Shown piece after piece: positions 1 to 12,775 of a stretch of DNA of 64,000 nucleotides. The translations under genes were made by a program, and so were the position numbers. The notes beneath the pieces were generated by a model. The model saw only the letters and a list, made by a program, of their open reading frames with translations. It had not been told where the DNA came from and ran no database searches. The stretch spans positions 3,431,001 through 3,495,000 of the forward strand of contig JAUIMM010000135.1 in assembly GCA_031769625.1 (NCBI GenBank), in the 5' to 3' direction. The first letter of the stretch is position 1, and every line of letters starts with the position of its first letter. The DNA comes from Taudactylus pleione (lineage: Eukaryota; Chordata; Amphibia; Anura; Myobatrachidae).

Positions 1-1299
1 TGAAAGCAAAGCGGCCCCCTGCGATCACTGCAAAAGTGGGCAGTCCGGGAGCGCGATGACATGATTCACGCTGAATCGCGACATCGTGGCCCCGCCCCCG
101 CTTTATAATGCCGGTACTGTAGGCATTATAAAGCCTCCCTGCTCCGCCTGCCTAAAACGCCCCCACCCGCCCTGTTGCACCGATCGAGCAGCCCCCTCCC
201 AGAGGGGGCTGGCCAAATGTCGGTAATTATGTGTTGGGATTAACTTCCTGAATAGTAATTGATGTAAATGCCACAAGTGTGGTTCGGTAGTTATATCTGC
301 AAAAGGCGGCTAATTTGAGGAGTCAAAAATTAAGATTCAATTTTGTTAAACAAAAAATTATTTTATATGAGGGTTTTTTTGTTTTTTTTAATCATCTTTA
401 GCTCCCACTGTTAACATGACTATGTTGCAAAAAAAAGCTGCATTGGAAAGAATGGCCTGAGATTTGTATAGAAAAGTGTACAAACAAAACAAAAACCTCA
501 CATAAAAAAACACATGATTCCAGTAAATAGGTGTGTAAGCCCTTGCTGTCTTTGTGACAACACCAATAAAAGACATTTAAGGACAAATGGTTTAAGGATT
601 ATCCCTCGCTAATCTGGATATACCAAGGAGTGTGTATGCCAACACCATGGCTTGGACCAGGCACACAGACAATCCTGACCCCAGAAGCTGACACATTATC
701 AATAGCATGCTTCATAATCCGGAACTGACACATCCTCGTTCAGACATGCACACAGCATATAGTACCGGAAAAAGATAGTTGCACATTTCCCTGTATGATT
801 TGCTTATCCTAAGGTGAACAATATCTGGCTGTGTGGTGACTGGAATCCAGGAAACTGTTTCATAACAGGAAATTAGTAGCTGAATCAGATAATTCTGTTA
901 TACAAGACAAATTCCCTTCATGTTATTTTGCAACAACAATGCAGTTCCACCAGTCTCTAGCCACGTAATCTAATCCCATCTTTGTGCTTCCTAACTCAGT
1001 GCTTCTGTGTATCCGCTATACTCTATATATACAGTGACATTTTAAGACTTGTGGGGACCCGTGTAAATAGGGCCTTCTACCATACTTGTTGCTAGCAGTG
1101 CAAACTTTCTGGTGATGTCTGCAGAAAGATGAAACTTGCGCACAGGCCCATATGTACCTACAGGTGTGGAGGGAGGTGGCATAGGTACTAAAACAATCAC
1201 TAAAAAGGATCGGTGAGATAAGACGTAAGAGTTTTATTACTATTTTTATTGTTATGCAAACATGTACTGTACGTGCAGAAGCAAACTGTACTGGCTGAC
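1..1299. other. Intergenic, nothing recognised
   Basis: GC-rich first 200 bases, then A/T-rich sequence. The paired short frames at 388-586 show no recognisable family. Confidence 0.5.
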
Positions 1300-1302
1300 A
1301 AA

Positions 1303-1810
1303 GGGCCTGATTCATTACCGATCGAAACTGTGATTACGCGCGTAATTGCTCGATTGTTGCGTTCTGTGCATGGATCGCAGTGCGCATGCACGAACCAGCC
1401 ACTGCAATCAGTGACTAGGCAGACCTATCGCAGAGTGGTTGACAGGAAGTGCCGTTTGTGGGTGGTGATGGGGAGTGGTCGGGGAAACGCAGGCGTGCCC
1501 TTGCGTTTGAACGCTGTTGCATGGGCGTGCATAAATTATCCACTGCGATGCCTTACTCATGGCGTGCGATGATGTTAGCAATTCCTCAGTAAGGTCAGAG
1601 CTTGTGCAAGTGTACGCTGAGATGGTACTTGATGTTACCGATGGTTTTGCAGTCTTGCTAAGGATCACAGATGTGTGTAAGGTAAAGTGGGCGTCCTTAT
1701 GTAGTGCTGCGATGGCATAGCGATCGCAGAGGAGTAGCATACTATCGCAGTGAGGCTGCGTGCATAATCACTATTGCAATCGCAGTTGCGATCCGTAATG
1801 AATCAGGCCC
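1303..1810. mobile_element. Harbinger-like MITE, 3-bp duplication AAA
   Basis: Terminal inverted repeats GGGCCTGATTCATTAC and GTAATGAATCAGGCCC, flanked by AAA on both sides. Internal sequence is rich in ATCGCAG/CTGCGAT motifs in both orientations. Non-coding; the frames across it are shadows. Confidence 0.8.
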
Positions 1811-1813
1811 AAA

Positions 1814-2767
1814 GTCTCTCTTTTATTCATAAATTGGTCAATATTTTCTCTCATCGCAAGAAGTGGAAATAGAAAATATATATTTTTTTTGCCATAATAA
1901 ATATAGGCTTCATATTGTATTGTTTAGCCCTGGCTGGGTTAACATTGGGATGATATAATTGCAGGTTCAGGCCTATCTGAAAAGTAAAGCCCAACATCCT
2001 TACAATTAAATAAATGATAAAAACAACATTTGTAGACTTTATTATTTTTTTTTTACCACATTTAATTTATCAATTTGTGGAAAATGTTGAGTGGGCAGAA
2101 TAATAACATTTAGCATTAAGAACAGACATAGTATATTGTTTGTCTGTAATGCCCTTATAGCGTTTATGGACCTGATGTAGATTTTCATGTAAAACTGCAA
2201 TGTTTACACAATTATATGCAAGTACCTTGAGCTGTGCAACTTAAAGTCCTGTGTATACAGTATATATTGGGCCAGGACAAAGATATGGCATTCATCATTT
2301 AGTGTTAAAAAATGAAAAATTAGAGTCCCACATGCAAAGATGGTAGCCAGCTACAAACATGCCGTGCTGGGCTGGTCACATTATAATAGGGTGACCTGCA
2401 GTTTTGGCTCCCTCTTCAAACCTTGTTGTCATAGAGACCATACCTCTTGGGACCGCACAAAATATGACTCCAAAGCCAACCAGCCCCCTTCTCTCACCCT
2501 CCAACATCCGGCCCACTTCCTTGTGAACCAAGCCGGACAAGGTAACGCAATGGTGCTATAATGATGTAATTAAATCCATCTCTCACAATGGCCACCCGCA
2601 GAACAACAGTATAAATTTACTATGGTTGAACTACTAGTCCCAGAAAGCACTGGCAGCCATTGACTTGTGAATGGTCATGGCTGCCACAGGCCACTGCAAC
2701 AGGCAGAATCACAATAGTGTGTAACAGAAACACACACACACACTTTAATGAGAACTGAGCTTCTGAT
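1814..2767. other. Intergenic, nothing recognised
   Basis: A/T-rich sequence with poly-T runs and a short CA repeat near 2730. No coding or repeat family assigned. Confidence 0.5.
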
Positions 2768-2770
2768 TTA

Positions 2771-3241
2771 GGGGGTCATTCAGACCCACTCGCAAGCGGC
2801 AGTACGCTCGCAAGTGGGTCGATGTTCCCCACTGCGCATGCGCACGACAGAGGGAGCTCCGTCGTGCGCATGTGCGAGATCCGGACTGCGACAGCCAAGC
2901 TGTCGCTCCGGGTCTCGCACCAAAGGGGGCGTGCCTGCCAGACAGAGGCGTACCCATGGGAACGACATCACTAGTGATGTCAGTGGGAGTGATTTTGGCT
3001 CTGATAGAGCCAAAATCACTCCAGGGCTTTTGGCTGGGAAACCCTACCGCAGGGTTTGCCTCGCAAGTCCGACGGTCGCGATGGTCAAGACCATCGCGAC
3101 AATCTTTTTGGACGCTCGTATATGCTGTGGGTGGTCACCCACAGCTATACGAGCGTCCAGGAGGACGCTCCATTTTAATGGAGGAGGGCACTGATTCAGA
3201 GCGAGCGCTCTGGTCAGAGCGTCCGGCTCTGAATCAGGCCC
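2771..3241. mobile_element. Harbinger-like MITE built of serial hairpins, duplication TTA
   Basis: Flanked by TTA (2768-2770 and 3242-3244). Between the ends lies a chain of short palindromes: GCGCATGCGCACGAC paired with its complement (about 2831-2873), ATCACTAGTGAT within a longer stem (2965-2984), AGTGATTTTGGCTC paired at 2988-3020, GCGATGGTC-GACCATCGC (3079-3098), and GCTGTGGGTGGTCACCCACA (3123-3146). Relatives are at 26681, 31417 and 45025. Confidence 0.82.
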
Positions 3242-3369
3242 TTAGTCAAGAAATAAGACCAAAACATGTTTGTATCATTAAAATAGCTGCCACCAGCACT
3301 AGTCTATGATAGGCTGAGATGATGACACTATAACAGGGAAGCCCACAGCGTGGGGTCCCGTCATACAAC

Positions 3370-3549
3370 CAGGATTTTTGTCACCCGGGGCAAGACAGTA
3401 ATTTGGCGCCCCCCCGCCCACTATAAGATGGCCTTTTCTGACATAAATTTAATAACCATACAGATAGATTTAATATCAATATAGATAGATATGGAGATAT
3501 ACGCTGTAGATATAAATAGAAAACTATGTCACCTGTCCAAGCAAGTTTG

Positions 3550-3585
<36 letters not shown>

Positions 3586-4040
3586 TGCTGTATTTATGTA
3601 TAGATATAGATATATATCCATAGATAAATATATAGATATATATAATTCATGTAGATGTATAATTTATTTACATAGTGGGCGGACTACCTACCAAGTGCAC
3701 TATGTCAGTCTGTGCCACTGACTCTTTTTAGACAGTCACAGCCCTACAGTAGCTCAGCCTCACAGTTATTGCCTCGCAGGATGATGACGTCGTCATCCCG
3801 CAAGACTCTGACTGGAAAAGCTTCTCAGCGGCCACTGTAAGAAAGAGCTGAGCCGCTGAGTACTACACTGTGCAGCGATTTAATATTGTAAGTAGTGGGG
3901 GAGTATGCAGACAGTGTGGGGGCCACAGGAGAACCGCTCCTTTCACCCCGCCCATATTTTCTGGGCCGGACATCGGTGCCCGAATAATCTGGCGCCCGGG
4001 GCACATGCACCCCAAGCCCCCTTCCCTAGTTGCGGGCCTG
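3370..4040. mobile_element. Non-autonomous hAT-type element, 8-bp duplication (7/8)
   Basis: Begins CAGGATTTTTGTCACC and ends GCGGGCCTG, flanked by CATACAAC and CATACAGC. It contains a TA microsatellite near 3549-3650 and GC-rich arms. No coding capacity. Confidence 0.72.
3549..3650. repeat. TA-rich microsatellite
   Basis: Runs of TATATA with interspersed TATAGA units inside the hAT-type element at 3370-4040. Confidence 0.9.
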
Positions 4041-4413
4041 CATACAGCCCTAATGCAGCCATGTGGCCGGTGTGAAGGACGTGACACTGCAATCACATCA
4101 TTGTGGCCCTATTCCCGGCTATACAATGCCTTGATTACCAATCAAGCTGGCTAGATCACCCACTTCACTTGGGAAATTGGTGGAAGAGGGGGCCCCTGTT
4201 AGACTTATCCACTTTCCGAGAAAAGAGGTACAGAATACAGATGTGTTCTTAAAAAGCCAAAAACGCCAGGTCCCATGATACTCTGCTAGCACTGGGTGCA
4301 TTTTTTGCGTCTTTTTTTGTTGCAGAAAATGCGTTTAATTCGCAATGCGATGTGACTAGATGTGGAGTTATTTCATATGCGACACTTGTATATCTGTGTG
4401 CAAATGAATCTCT

Positions 4414-5012
4414 GGGCTTCATTCAGAGCCGCTCGTAAGCAGCCGCTCGTTCGTTCCGAGCGATGTTCGCACAACTGCGCATGCGTACGGATTGTAATAC
4501 GCATGCACGAACCAGTCAGTGCGGCCGAAAATCATGTGCTCGCTAAATAGCGAATGCCTGCTATTTTGAGTGACAGAATGAGGCGTATGTGGGTGGTAAC
4601 AGGGGAAGGTGCTTGAAAACGGGGAGTGGAGATCAGAACGCAGGCGTGCCTAAAGGTCAAAACGGGCGTTTTAAGGGTGTGCATAATTAATACAGCAGCG
4701 TCATCGACCACGTCACTGGGTTATTTTATAGTCAGAACTGCTTGCAAGATTGCGGTAGGAAAAACCAACCACAAGAATAGCGAGCAGTTCAGACGCCATT
4801 CGATGTACTCGATTAATCTAATAAATAGCTGACATGACGTATGATGCGAGCGGCCAGGGGGCGTTTTTACCAAATTAACGACCGCAAGTTTTGTTCGCTT
4901 GTTCAGACATAGAGGCGTCAACAGACCGCAAAGAGCGAATGGTTAATTTGAACAGCCAGCCCCTTTTTCTGAACGAGCGAGCACAAATAGCGTCCGGCTC
5001 TGAATCAGGCCC
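4414..5012. mobile_element. Harbinger-like MITE, duplication TCT
   Basis: Ends GGGCTTCATTCAGAGCCG and CGGCTCTGAATCAGGCC, with TCT at 4411-4413 and 5013-5015. Internal GCGCATGCG and GAGCGA motifs recur in both orientations. Confidence 0.78.
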
Positions 5013-5369
5013 TCTGTATCTGTATACAAAGTACTACAATGTAGCGGCTGTAGCTTTTTTAATTCCAAGTTCCGTTATGGTTCATGTACAGACTCAGGTG
5101 CACACAGATATACAAGCGTTGCATATAAAAATAATTATCACAGTCTGCGGGTGCATACTAGATGAGGCCCAACGCTAGCAGAGTAGCACAGGACCTGGCG
5201 GCTCACTCACGCCAGGCAAGTCGTGCCGCGTGACGCATTGAGGCTAGATGTTTGAGGACACATCTGTATGACATGATCTTTCAGCCACCATCTTAATGCA
5301 CCAAGATTGCCCCCCCTCCCCAAAAAAACTGAAAAAATAGGCAGTAATGGGTCTTAGTAATGTGTCTTA

Positions 5370-5732
5370 AGGGGCCCACACACCGGATGAAATTAGACAC
5401 GATTTGCATGAAAATGACGCATTGGAACGATACATCGTTTAAAACGTGCAAATCGTGCAGCTTCCAGGAATGATGACGATCCGATGTGCTGTCCTGCGGG
5501 TCGTATGTCGTATCCTCAGATCTGACCTACAGCAGGTAAGATCTGGCAATCTCATTGACAAGATTAAGGTAGTTGGTCAGATTGTTTGTCAGATTGCACA
5601 GTTTATGCAAAATATCATTTGTCCAGGACTGCTGGGGAGCTGCTGGGGAGCTGCTGGGGAGCTGCTGGGGAGTTTATGGGAATTTGTTAATGACATTGCA
5701 TCGTTTGCGTGTCGTCCAGTGTGTGGGCACCT
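5370..5732. mobile_element. MITE with TTA duplication
   Basis: Inverted ends AGGGGCCCACACAC and GTGTGTGGGCACCT, flanked by TTA (5367-5369 and 5733-5735). Includes a short tandem array of GGAGCTGCTGG units (about 5630-5672). Confidence 0.75.
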
Positions 5733-5735
5733 TTA

Positions 5736-6927
5736 GTTCTTTGAAGAGAAGCTTTACCATATGTTATTACAGAGCCGCATTATCCTTTAAGCAATGTAAT
5801 CTCCTGTTCACTCTGAGGCCCAAAATACTGTAATGCATTTTTATGTATGTGGTTTTTTATTTTCTCTTTTTTAAACGAAGAGGAGAATCACAGATAATAT
5901 TATAGTTGGGCACCAGGAGGGAACAGGGCAATGGCGGACAGCCGTGGTGGCGCTCCCCAGGGGTCTTAGCGCCTTAGTTATGGTCATTGCTCCTGGGAAG
6001 AAAATTACTGTTATAATATTATAAAATGAAAACACTAGCAAATCTTTTTGTTCTTGTTGTGTTACCCAGGGGTATGCAGTATTGCCACCTTTTTTATGGT
6101 CTAATCTTTTATTCTACTAACTAGTTCCAGAAAATGGAAGAAATCAGTTAAATCATTTCAGAAATTAATATGTCTGTGCACTTATCCAGCATGTGTAATC
6201 TATTATAAATCTCGTATCAGCTTGTTACTTTAGGTGAGTACCAGGCCAACGCAGGGGTAAACTCTTCTAACCAATCAGAACGGCTTTCTCTGACGAGCTG
6301 CGTGGCTTACATCTTTCACACGTTCTGCATGATAAACTTTCTCTGATGCTGAAAACAAATCATGCATCAGTTTTACACCATCATCATCATCATCCACATT
6401 CTTGTTTGATACACCAACCTGAAACTGTAATAACTGTATCTGAGTATTCAAGGCTGTAATCTGTGAAGCGTGGCCACTCCATCATTGAAAATAAATTATA
6501 TGCGCGGTGAAGTGGCGCCTCCAGCTGCAAAGGCTCAGAAACTGACCAGGACACCCGCCAAGCCCCTCCGACAAGGCTGACACTCCACTCCCACTCTCGG
6601 CACCCCTACTTCTAAGGTCCATATGGGCCTGGATCTAAAATTGACAAGGGGCTTATTGTGTGCGACCGCAGGGGGTGTGACTAGTGCTGTGGGGGTGTGG
6701 TCTGCATCATGGGCTGCAGCTAGCGCCTTTCTTCAATCACTTTAATTGCCCTCCCCACTCCGCTTATATCAACCACGTAACGAGAAAGTTTACAATAAAA
6801 AAGAAAACACCCCTTGTTAATATGACAAAAAAAAGAAAAATGGCACTTATATAAAAAAGACTTAATCTTATTAATAGCTACACCAAGAAGATATTAGATC
6901 TTAAGAATGTAAAAAAAAGTCAAGCTT

Positions 6928-6929
<2 letters not shown>
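5736..6929. other. Intergenic, nothing recognised
   Basis: No gene. A short (CAT)n run lies near 6380-6400. Confidence 0.5.
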
Positions 6930-6969
<40 letters not shown>

Positions 6970-6975
6970 TGTATA
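6930..6975. repeat. TA microsatellite
   Basis: Long TATATA run in intergenic sequence. The small open frames reading Tyr/Ile repeats across it are artefacts. Confidence 0.93.
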
Positions 6976-7155
6976 TATATGCACATACACACAAACAAAC
7001 ACACATGATATTTGTAAAATCATAGATAGGCGGCACTCCAGGGACTGGCACAATATAGAAAAATTACTTGTCACCATCAAGTCACATCCAACACTGGATG
7101 TGACTTGCTGGTAACAAGTATTTTTTTCTACATGCCACACTACAGTGTCCCCAAT

Positions 7156-7314
7156 CAGGACCGGCGCTAGGCTTTTCTGTCCTGTGTAGCCGCCCCTTCC
7201 CTCCTCCGCTCCCTCCCCCTGAAGCTACATAATCACTATAGCGCAGGGAGGGAGAAAGCGCTAGAAACGCCCACCGGATACAATGGAGCTCCGGGCGGCA
7301 TAGAGCCGCTACTG
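7156..7314. mobile_element. Short hAT-type MITE, perfect 8-bp duplication
   Basis: Starts CAGGACCGG and ends CCGCTACTG. TCCCCAAT is present on both sides (7148-7155 and 7315-7322). Confidence 0.8.
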
Positions 7315-7728
7315 TCCCCAATACCTAATAAAGCCACACATTAGTGCCCCCAATGCAAGATATGCCACACATCAGTGCCCCCAATACTTAATATACTACG
7401 GAGCAGTGTCTCCAATTTATTAAGTATACAATAAACAGTGTTGGGGGGGAAAAAAAACAGTTTTTTTTTTTTTTAAAAACAACAAAAACAAAACAAAAAA
7501 AATAATGTTTATTTGTTTCAAACTGTTTTTTTTTTGGTTGTTTTTTTTCTTATTTTAATCTGTTTTTTTCCATTAATGTTTAATGTAAAAAAAATAATCC
7601 TGCTAATTATATGAGTACTGTGAAACATTACTATGTATTAGATTCCTTGAGCAACCATTTTTTAATGCTTTCTAACATTAACATCCAAAGTAATTAGGAT
7701 TTTTTAATCTCAAAAAGAGCCAGATTTA

Positions 7729-8457
7729 TGCTGGGCATACACTACCAGATAAAATGCCTGTCAGACTGACAAATATTTTATCTGGCAGCCTGACACCCAC
7801 CAGATATCGCAGGCATGCACTGTGAGATATTTATTTATTTTATTTATTACCAGTTATTTATATAGCGCACACATATTCCGCAGCGCTTTACAGAGAGAGT
7901 ATTTGGCCATTCACATCAGTCCCTGCCCCAGTGGAGCTTACAATCTATATTCCCTACCGCATGCGCACGCACACAGGTTAATTTTTGTGGGGAACCAATT
8001 AACCTACCAGTATATTTTTGGAGTGTGGGAGGAAACCAGAGTACCCGGAGGAAACCCACACAAGCACAGGGAGAATATACAAACTCCACACAGTTAGGGC
8101 CATGGTGGGAAATGAACCCATGACCTTATTGCTGTGAGGCAGTAACGCTAACCATTACACCATCTGTGCTGCCCCATATTTCACAGTGTATTGGCCCCGA
8201 TATCTGCGCTCTGCCCCTGGGGAGAAGACGTTTCATTGTTCCTTCCCTGTGAAGGAACAGGGGAAATGTCTTTCAGTCGGCCGACGTGGCCGACATTTAA
8301 CTTAAAAATATTGCATCGGACAGGCATGCTGGATGATCCAGCATGCCCCACCAATTGATATTTTAGCATCAATCGGCCACACACACAGTACAATTATCGG
8401 GGTGATCCACAGATATCGGGCGGATCACCCAGATCATTGTATAGTGTATGCCCAGCA
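7729..8457. mobile_element. Non-autonomous Tc1/mariner-type element with TA duplication
   Basis: The left end TGCTGGGCATACACTA mirrors the right end TAGTGTATGCCCAGCA, and each is flanked by TA (7727-7728 and 8458-8459). The centre is interrupted by a SINE at 7833-8175. No coding frame. Confidence 0.75.
7833..8175 (-). mobile_element. tRNA-headed SINE, copy 1
   Basis: Read on the minus strand, the element opens GGCAGCACAGATGGTGTAAT, with an A-box (TGGTGTAATGGTTAGC) and a B-box (GGTTCATTTCCC), so its head resembles a tRNA gene. It ends in a tail containing GCGCTATATAAATAA. The host duplication ATATTT is present on both sides (7827-7832 and 8176-8181). The layout resembles the V-SINE/HE1 class; the exact family is not assigned. 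Confidence 0.85.
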
Positions 8458-8574
8458 TAAGTCTTCCTTCCACTCACCTTAGTAGGACTGAAGGTTTGGA
8501 ATTGAAACAAACATGATAGAGATTAAACCATGAGCGCTCTGTCAAAGCGTCTGGCTCTGAATCAGGGCCAGTGT

Positions 8575-8925
8575 CTGACCAGCCTCCGGAGCCAGAGGAC
8601 GCACCAGAGCGCCGGAGGGAGACGTCGGGGGACCTGTCCAGCTGTAAGCAGGTAAGTTTCACCTGCTATTCGCCACCTCACAGTGGCGGATAGTACCTCC
8701 ATCAAATTCCGAAAATACATAATTTTCGGAATTTGATGAATACCATAATTCCACATCCCCATACTAATGTATGGGGAGTGTGGAAATTAACGCAGGGGAA
8801 CTTAGCAAGGAGATATCAGTGATATCTCCTGCGTTAAGATACTTCATGAATACTAAAATAACGTTATTTAAGGAATATATCCTTAAAAACGTTAATTTAG
8901 TGTTGATGAATAGGGCCCTGAGAAT
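8575..8925. repeat. Half of a palindromic MITE
   Basis: Contains strong local palindromes: CAAATTCCGAAAATACATAA with its mirror (about 8702-8738), GATATCAGTGATATC (8810-8826), and AACGTTATTTAAGGA with its mirror (8858-8895). It ends GATGAATAGGGCCC. Sequence at 23560-23735 looks related (a mirrored TTTTCGGA stem and the end GATGAATAGACCCC). Confidence 0.5.
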
Positions 8926-9530
8926 ATTAGTTGTGGTTTTCTCCTGTTCTATAGGATTGTTAGGGGAAGAGTTTGTGGAGTCTTAGCTGATGTTAGGTAG
9001 ATTTAGAACCTCTCTGATCTGGTTCACCCTCCCTATTTCTCTGTTGTGTGTGTGAATTTCCTGTATTGGTTCGGCTCACTCAAAACCACACACAACAAGA
9101 ATGTGGAATAATACCAGGGGGTTTCCTTTATAATAGGTGACGCGTCTGTAGTCACAGCATAATAATAGGGAAAAAAAACAGAGTGTTAAAAAAAAAAAAT
9201 TGGTTTAAACCAGCCAACCTTGACGATAACACACATGTATTATACATGTATTCACCTTAGACTAGGTTGATGAAGAGTCAGTCAGAGGCTGTGGATTTAG
9301 CAGGATCTCAGCAGGAGTGTGGCATCCAAGACTCCTCCAATCCAAAGGCTCTCATCCGGAGATCAGCATGGCACTCCGAAAGAGGGCATGGCGGATTCTT
9401 CCGTCTGCTAAAACAACCTAGTGTGAACACTGCTCATGCTGTCTGTAAATCTATTAAATATTGTACAGCACACCCAATGGGGATGATGCAATTGTTTGAA
9501 GTTCCCATAGCTCCAGTGTAAACTACACGG

Positions 9531-9705
9531 GAGCTATTCAATTGTTTTGCGCAACCAGCCCTGTGCTGGTCAGGACGTCTGCATTCTTACATGAGAATGC
9601 ATGGGATTAGCCGCATTAAGCAGCTTCTCCTGTGCTAATTGTCAGTGTCGGGCTAGTCATGCAAAACTATTGAATAGCTTTAGATGGGAGCTAACCTCCC
9701 ACAAA
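9531..9705. repeat. MITE-like inverted repeat
   Basis: GAGCTATTCAATTGTTTTGC on the left mirrors GCAAAACTATTGAATAGC, then a second GGGAGC, on the right. No duplication assigned. Confidence 0.55.
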
Positions 9706-10054
9706 CTATTGAATCACCTCCAGCACCACTTACCCCCAGCAACACATTCGCCCGTCCTGCCAGCACCCACCAATTTTCCCCACACAGTATGCGCTAACCT
9801 ATTCCTGTCCAATAACCCATTAATCAATCCCCCACCACAAACACCAAGTAAGCTATCTCTCCCAGATTCATTATCAATTCCCCCTCCCAGCACCCATTAG
9901 CACATTAATTCACCCTATCAGCTCTCATATAGCTCCCCTCACACAGCACCCATTAATACACTCACTTAGCACCTATTAACTATACACCACTCATTAACCC
10001 ATTCATTGAACAATTTCTATAACCCAGTGCCTAATAACACATCCACCCCCCCCC

Positions 10055-10415
10055 ACACACACATATACATACAAATACATCTACACATACTGTATATACA
10101 TACACAAATACACACATATATAATTATATATACACACACATACATATATGTACACATATATACAAACACACATATATAATTATATACACACACACATATA
10201 CATACAGTACATGTACACATATACACATATATAATTATATACACACATACATGTACACATATATACATACACAAATACATACATGTACACACACTCACAT
10301 TTATACATACATGTACACATACATACATATACATACATACACATACATGTACACACATATACACACACATTTATACATTCATGTACACATATATACACAC
10401 ACACACATACACATC
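10055..10415. repeat. Compound AC/AT microsatellite
   Basis: Long ACACATATA/CATACATA mixture. Several frames run open across it because the repeat lacks stops in them; none is a gene. Confidence 0.92.
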
Positions 10416-10689
10416 TATCATTAATTTATTCTCATCATTATGAAGAAATAACTCACCAGAGACCAGCCAGCAACAGTTCCTCTTCTGGGGGGCGGGGCTT
10501 GTGACTGACAGGATCATGAGGACCCATGTGAAGGAGACTGGAGTAGAGGGGAGGGGTGGCCACCACACTGCCTGCTTGCTGTACGGCTCTAAGCACTGTT
10601 CCCACTGAGCTGGGGATGGAGGAGGCGGGGCCTGGGAGTACGGCCCTGGCAGTCTCTGACAGGAATTTTTTTTTCCAATCAACACTGTC

Positions 10690-10998
10690 AGTCCATACTT
10701 ACCGGCTTTTCAGAACTCCTTCCCGGGAGTAGCCGGAGAGGAGCTCCTGCTCTCAGTTTTGGGGGGCGGGGCCAGACTATAGCCATCATTAGGTCCCGCC
10801 CCATGTACAGTAAAAGCCTGCAATGCGCATAATTTAGCCCCGCTCCCTCCCTACAGACCTGCAAATTTGTCTGTAAATTCTCCTCATCCTGCCCACTTCA
10901 CTAGGAATGTGGGAGATCTGCCTACTCTTTCGGGGGAGCAAGGTGTTACCCGAAAAATTGGGAGCCTCCCGCGACTCCCAGGAGAGTAGGCAAGTATC
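10690..10998. repeat. Interspersed repeat, copy 1 (GGGAGTAGGCAAGTAT end)
   Basis: GC-rich element with GGGGCGGGGCCAGAC and a right side reading TTACCCGAAAAATTGGGAGC then GAGAGTAGGCAAGTAT. A second copy is at 30497-30822. The ends are loosely inverted (CATACTTACCG against GGCAAGTAT). Confidence 0.6.
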
Positions 10999-11223
10999 TG
11001 TCAGTCTCCTGTGGGCCTATTTTCATTTGGGGCCTGGAGCTGCAGCTCCACCCGCCACATTGTTTATCCAGCCCTGCTTCTCACACTGCCTGCAGGGGAA
11101 TTTTTAGGTGAGGGGCTTTAGGAGCAGCTGTTCTGAAGCATGCTCTTGGGGAACATGGCATGCTCCAATGTGACACTGGCATAACAGCCCCGCACTCCTT
11201 TGTCTACATGTTGTGCCACATAG

Positions 11224-11650
11224 CATACTTGCCAACTCTCCCTGATTGTCAGGGAGACTCCCTGGAATAGTAGCAATCACCCTGACGAGTCTTGTAATCT
11301 CCCTGATTGCACCATACCCCCATTTTGTAGAATATTATATACTTGGAAATAAAAACATGATCCCTATGGCTACATGTGTTTTCATATAAGGTTTCTCTTG
11401 GCTACTTATATCGAACCATTTATAAAACACAATCCATTAGCAAAACGAAAAAGTATGTGTGTTTTCATTAACAAATACATCTTACTAACTGCATTGGAGC
11501 TCGTTTACGTTTGGATTTTTTTTTTTCAATTTTATAGCACACCCCTCAGATGTAGCGGTACACGCCCACTTTACCGCCGGGCTCATCGGTGATGCTTTCA
11601 CAATCTCTCTGAAATGCTTTTTTCAAAAGAAGGCAAACATGCCACATAGT
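11224..11650. repeat. Interspersed repeat (related copies at 22325-22560 and 50450-50828)
   Basis: CATACTTGCCAACTCTCCCT then a CAGGGAGA stretch, ATGATCCCTATGGCTACATG, and further on GAAATGCTTTTTTCAAAAGA. These blocks recur in inverse order and orientation in the other two copies, so this is one dispersed family. No frame recognised. Confidence 0.6.
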
Positions 11651-12144
11651 GAAGTGAAAATACTGAGAAATATCCTCAAAGAAAGAAATGTCTAATTACC
11701 AGAGAGGATGTGTGATTTGGGTTTTTCCCCCCGTAGGGATTACCTGTGGCAATAAAATGTGTATAGTGGAGCCTGTTTATCAGGTATTGCCGCAGTACAT
11801 GTATCGCCAGTTCTACTACTATAGTTATTTGTTACAATAAGTGTGATTTTAGATACTTAGGTCTCCAACACTCACTGTATTTCACATATCTCACATACAT
11901 TAATACTAGACTCTAGCACACTGCCAAAGACTACTCGGCACATGTGCTGGTGAAAGAAGGAGGAATTCACATGGAGACTGACTACAGCCATGGCCAAAAG
12001 TTTTGAGAATGACACAAGCATTGGTTTTCACAAAGTTTGCTGCTTCAGTGTGTTTAGACCTTTGTCAGATGTTACTATGGTATACTGATGTACAAGCATT
12101 TCATAAGTGTCAAAGAATATTATTGACAATTACATTAAGTTTAT

Positions 12145-12470
12145 TATTATTACCAGTTATTTGTATAGCGCACACATATTTCACAGCGCTTTACAGAGAG
12201 AATATTTGGCCATTCACATCAGTCCCTGCCCCAGTGGAGCTTACAATCTATATTCCCTATCACATGCTCACACACACACATACACACTTGGGTTAAGTTT
12301 GTTGGGAGCCAATTAACCTAACAGTATATTTTTGGAGTGTGGAAGGAAACCCACGCAAGCACAGGGAGAATATACAAACTCCACACAGTTAGGGCCATTG
12401 TGGGAATTGAACCCATGACCTTATTGCTGTGAGGCAGTAACGCTAACCATTACACCGTCTGTGCTGCCCA
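12145..12470 (-). mobile_element. tRNA-headed SINE, copy 2
   Basis: Same family and orientation as the copy at 7833-8175, with a perfect 9-bp target duplication TAAGTTTAT (12136-12144 and 12471-12479). It is inserted in the decayed Tc1 element. Confidence 0.88.
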
Positions 12471-12604
12471 TAAGTTTATACAAAGAGTGTTGACCCTTCT
12501 TTTTCAAGGCCTCTGCAATCGCCCTTGTCATGACCCTGGCTAGTTTTTCACCTTTTTGCCATAAGACTTACCCCTGCCAACTGTCCTGTGGATCTGTATG
12601 TACA

Positions 12605-12775
12605 AAGGCCCCCATACATCAGCAATTGATTGCAGCAATCGTGCAATCTGCAATCGATTGTGTATAAAAATCTTTCCCTTTTTCAATCGATTGTGGCAAT
12701 TCTGCAATCGATTGAAAAAGGGAAAGATTTTTATACACAATTGATTGAAGATTGCACGATTGCTGCAATCATGCT
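12605..12775. repeat. Inverted repeat (hairpin-forming)
   Basis: The left arm (CAGCAATCGTGCAATC, then AAAAATCTTTCCCTTTTTCA) is mirrored in the right arm (about 12705-12770). The two arms sit either side of a short centre with several CAATCGATTG palindromes. This layout fits a MITE remnant. Confidence 0.75.

Noticed and set aside
2814..3309. 126- and 145-residue plus-strand frames
   Set aside because: They overlap the serial-hairpin MITE; GC-rich palindromes leave frames open on both strands, as in its relatives.
10017..10404. Cys/Val/Tyr-rich frames
   Set aside because: Arise from the AC/AT microsatellite.
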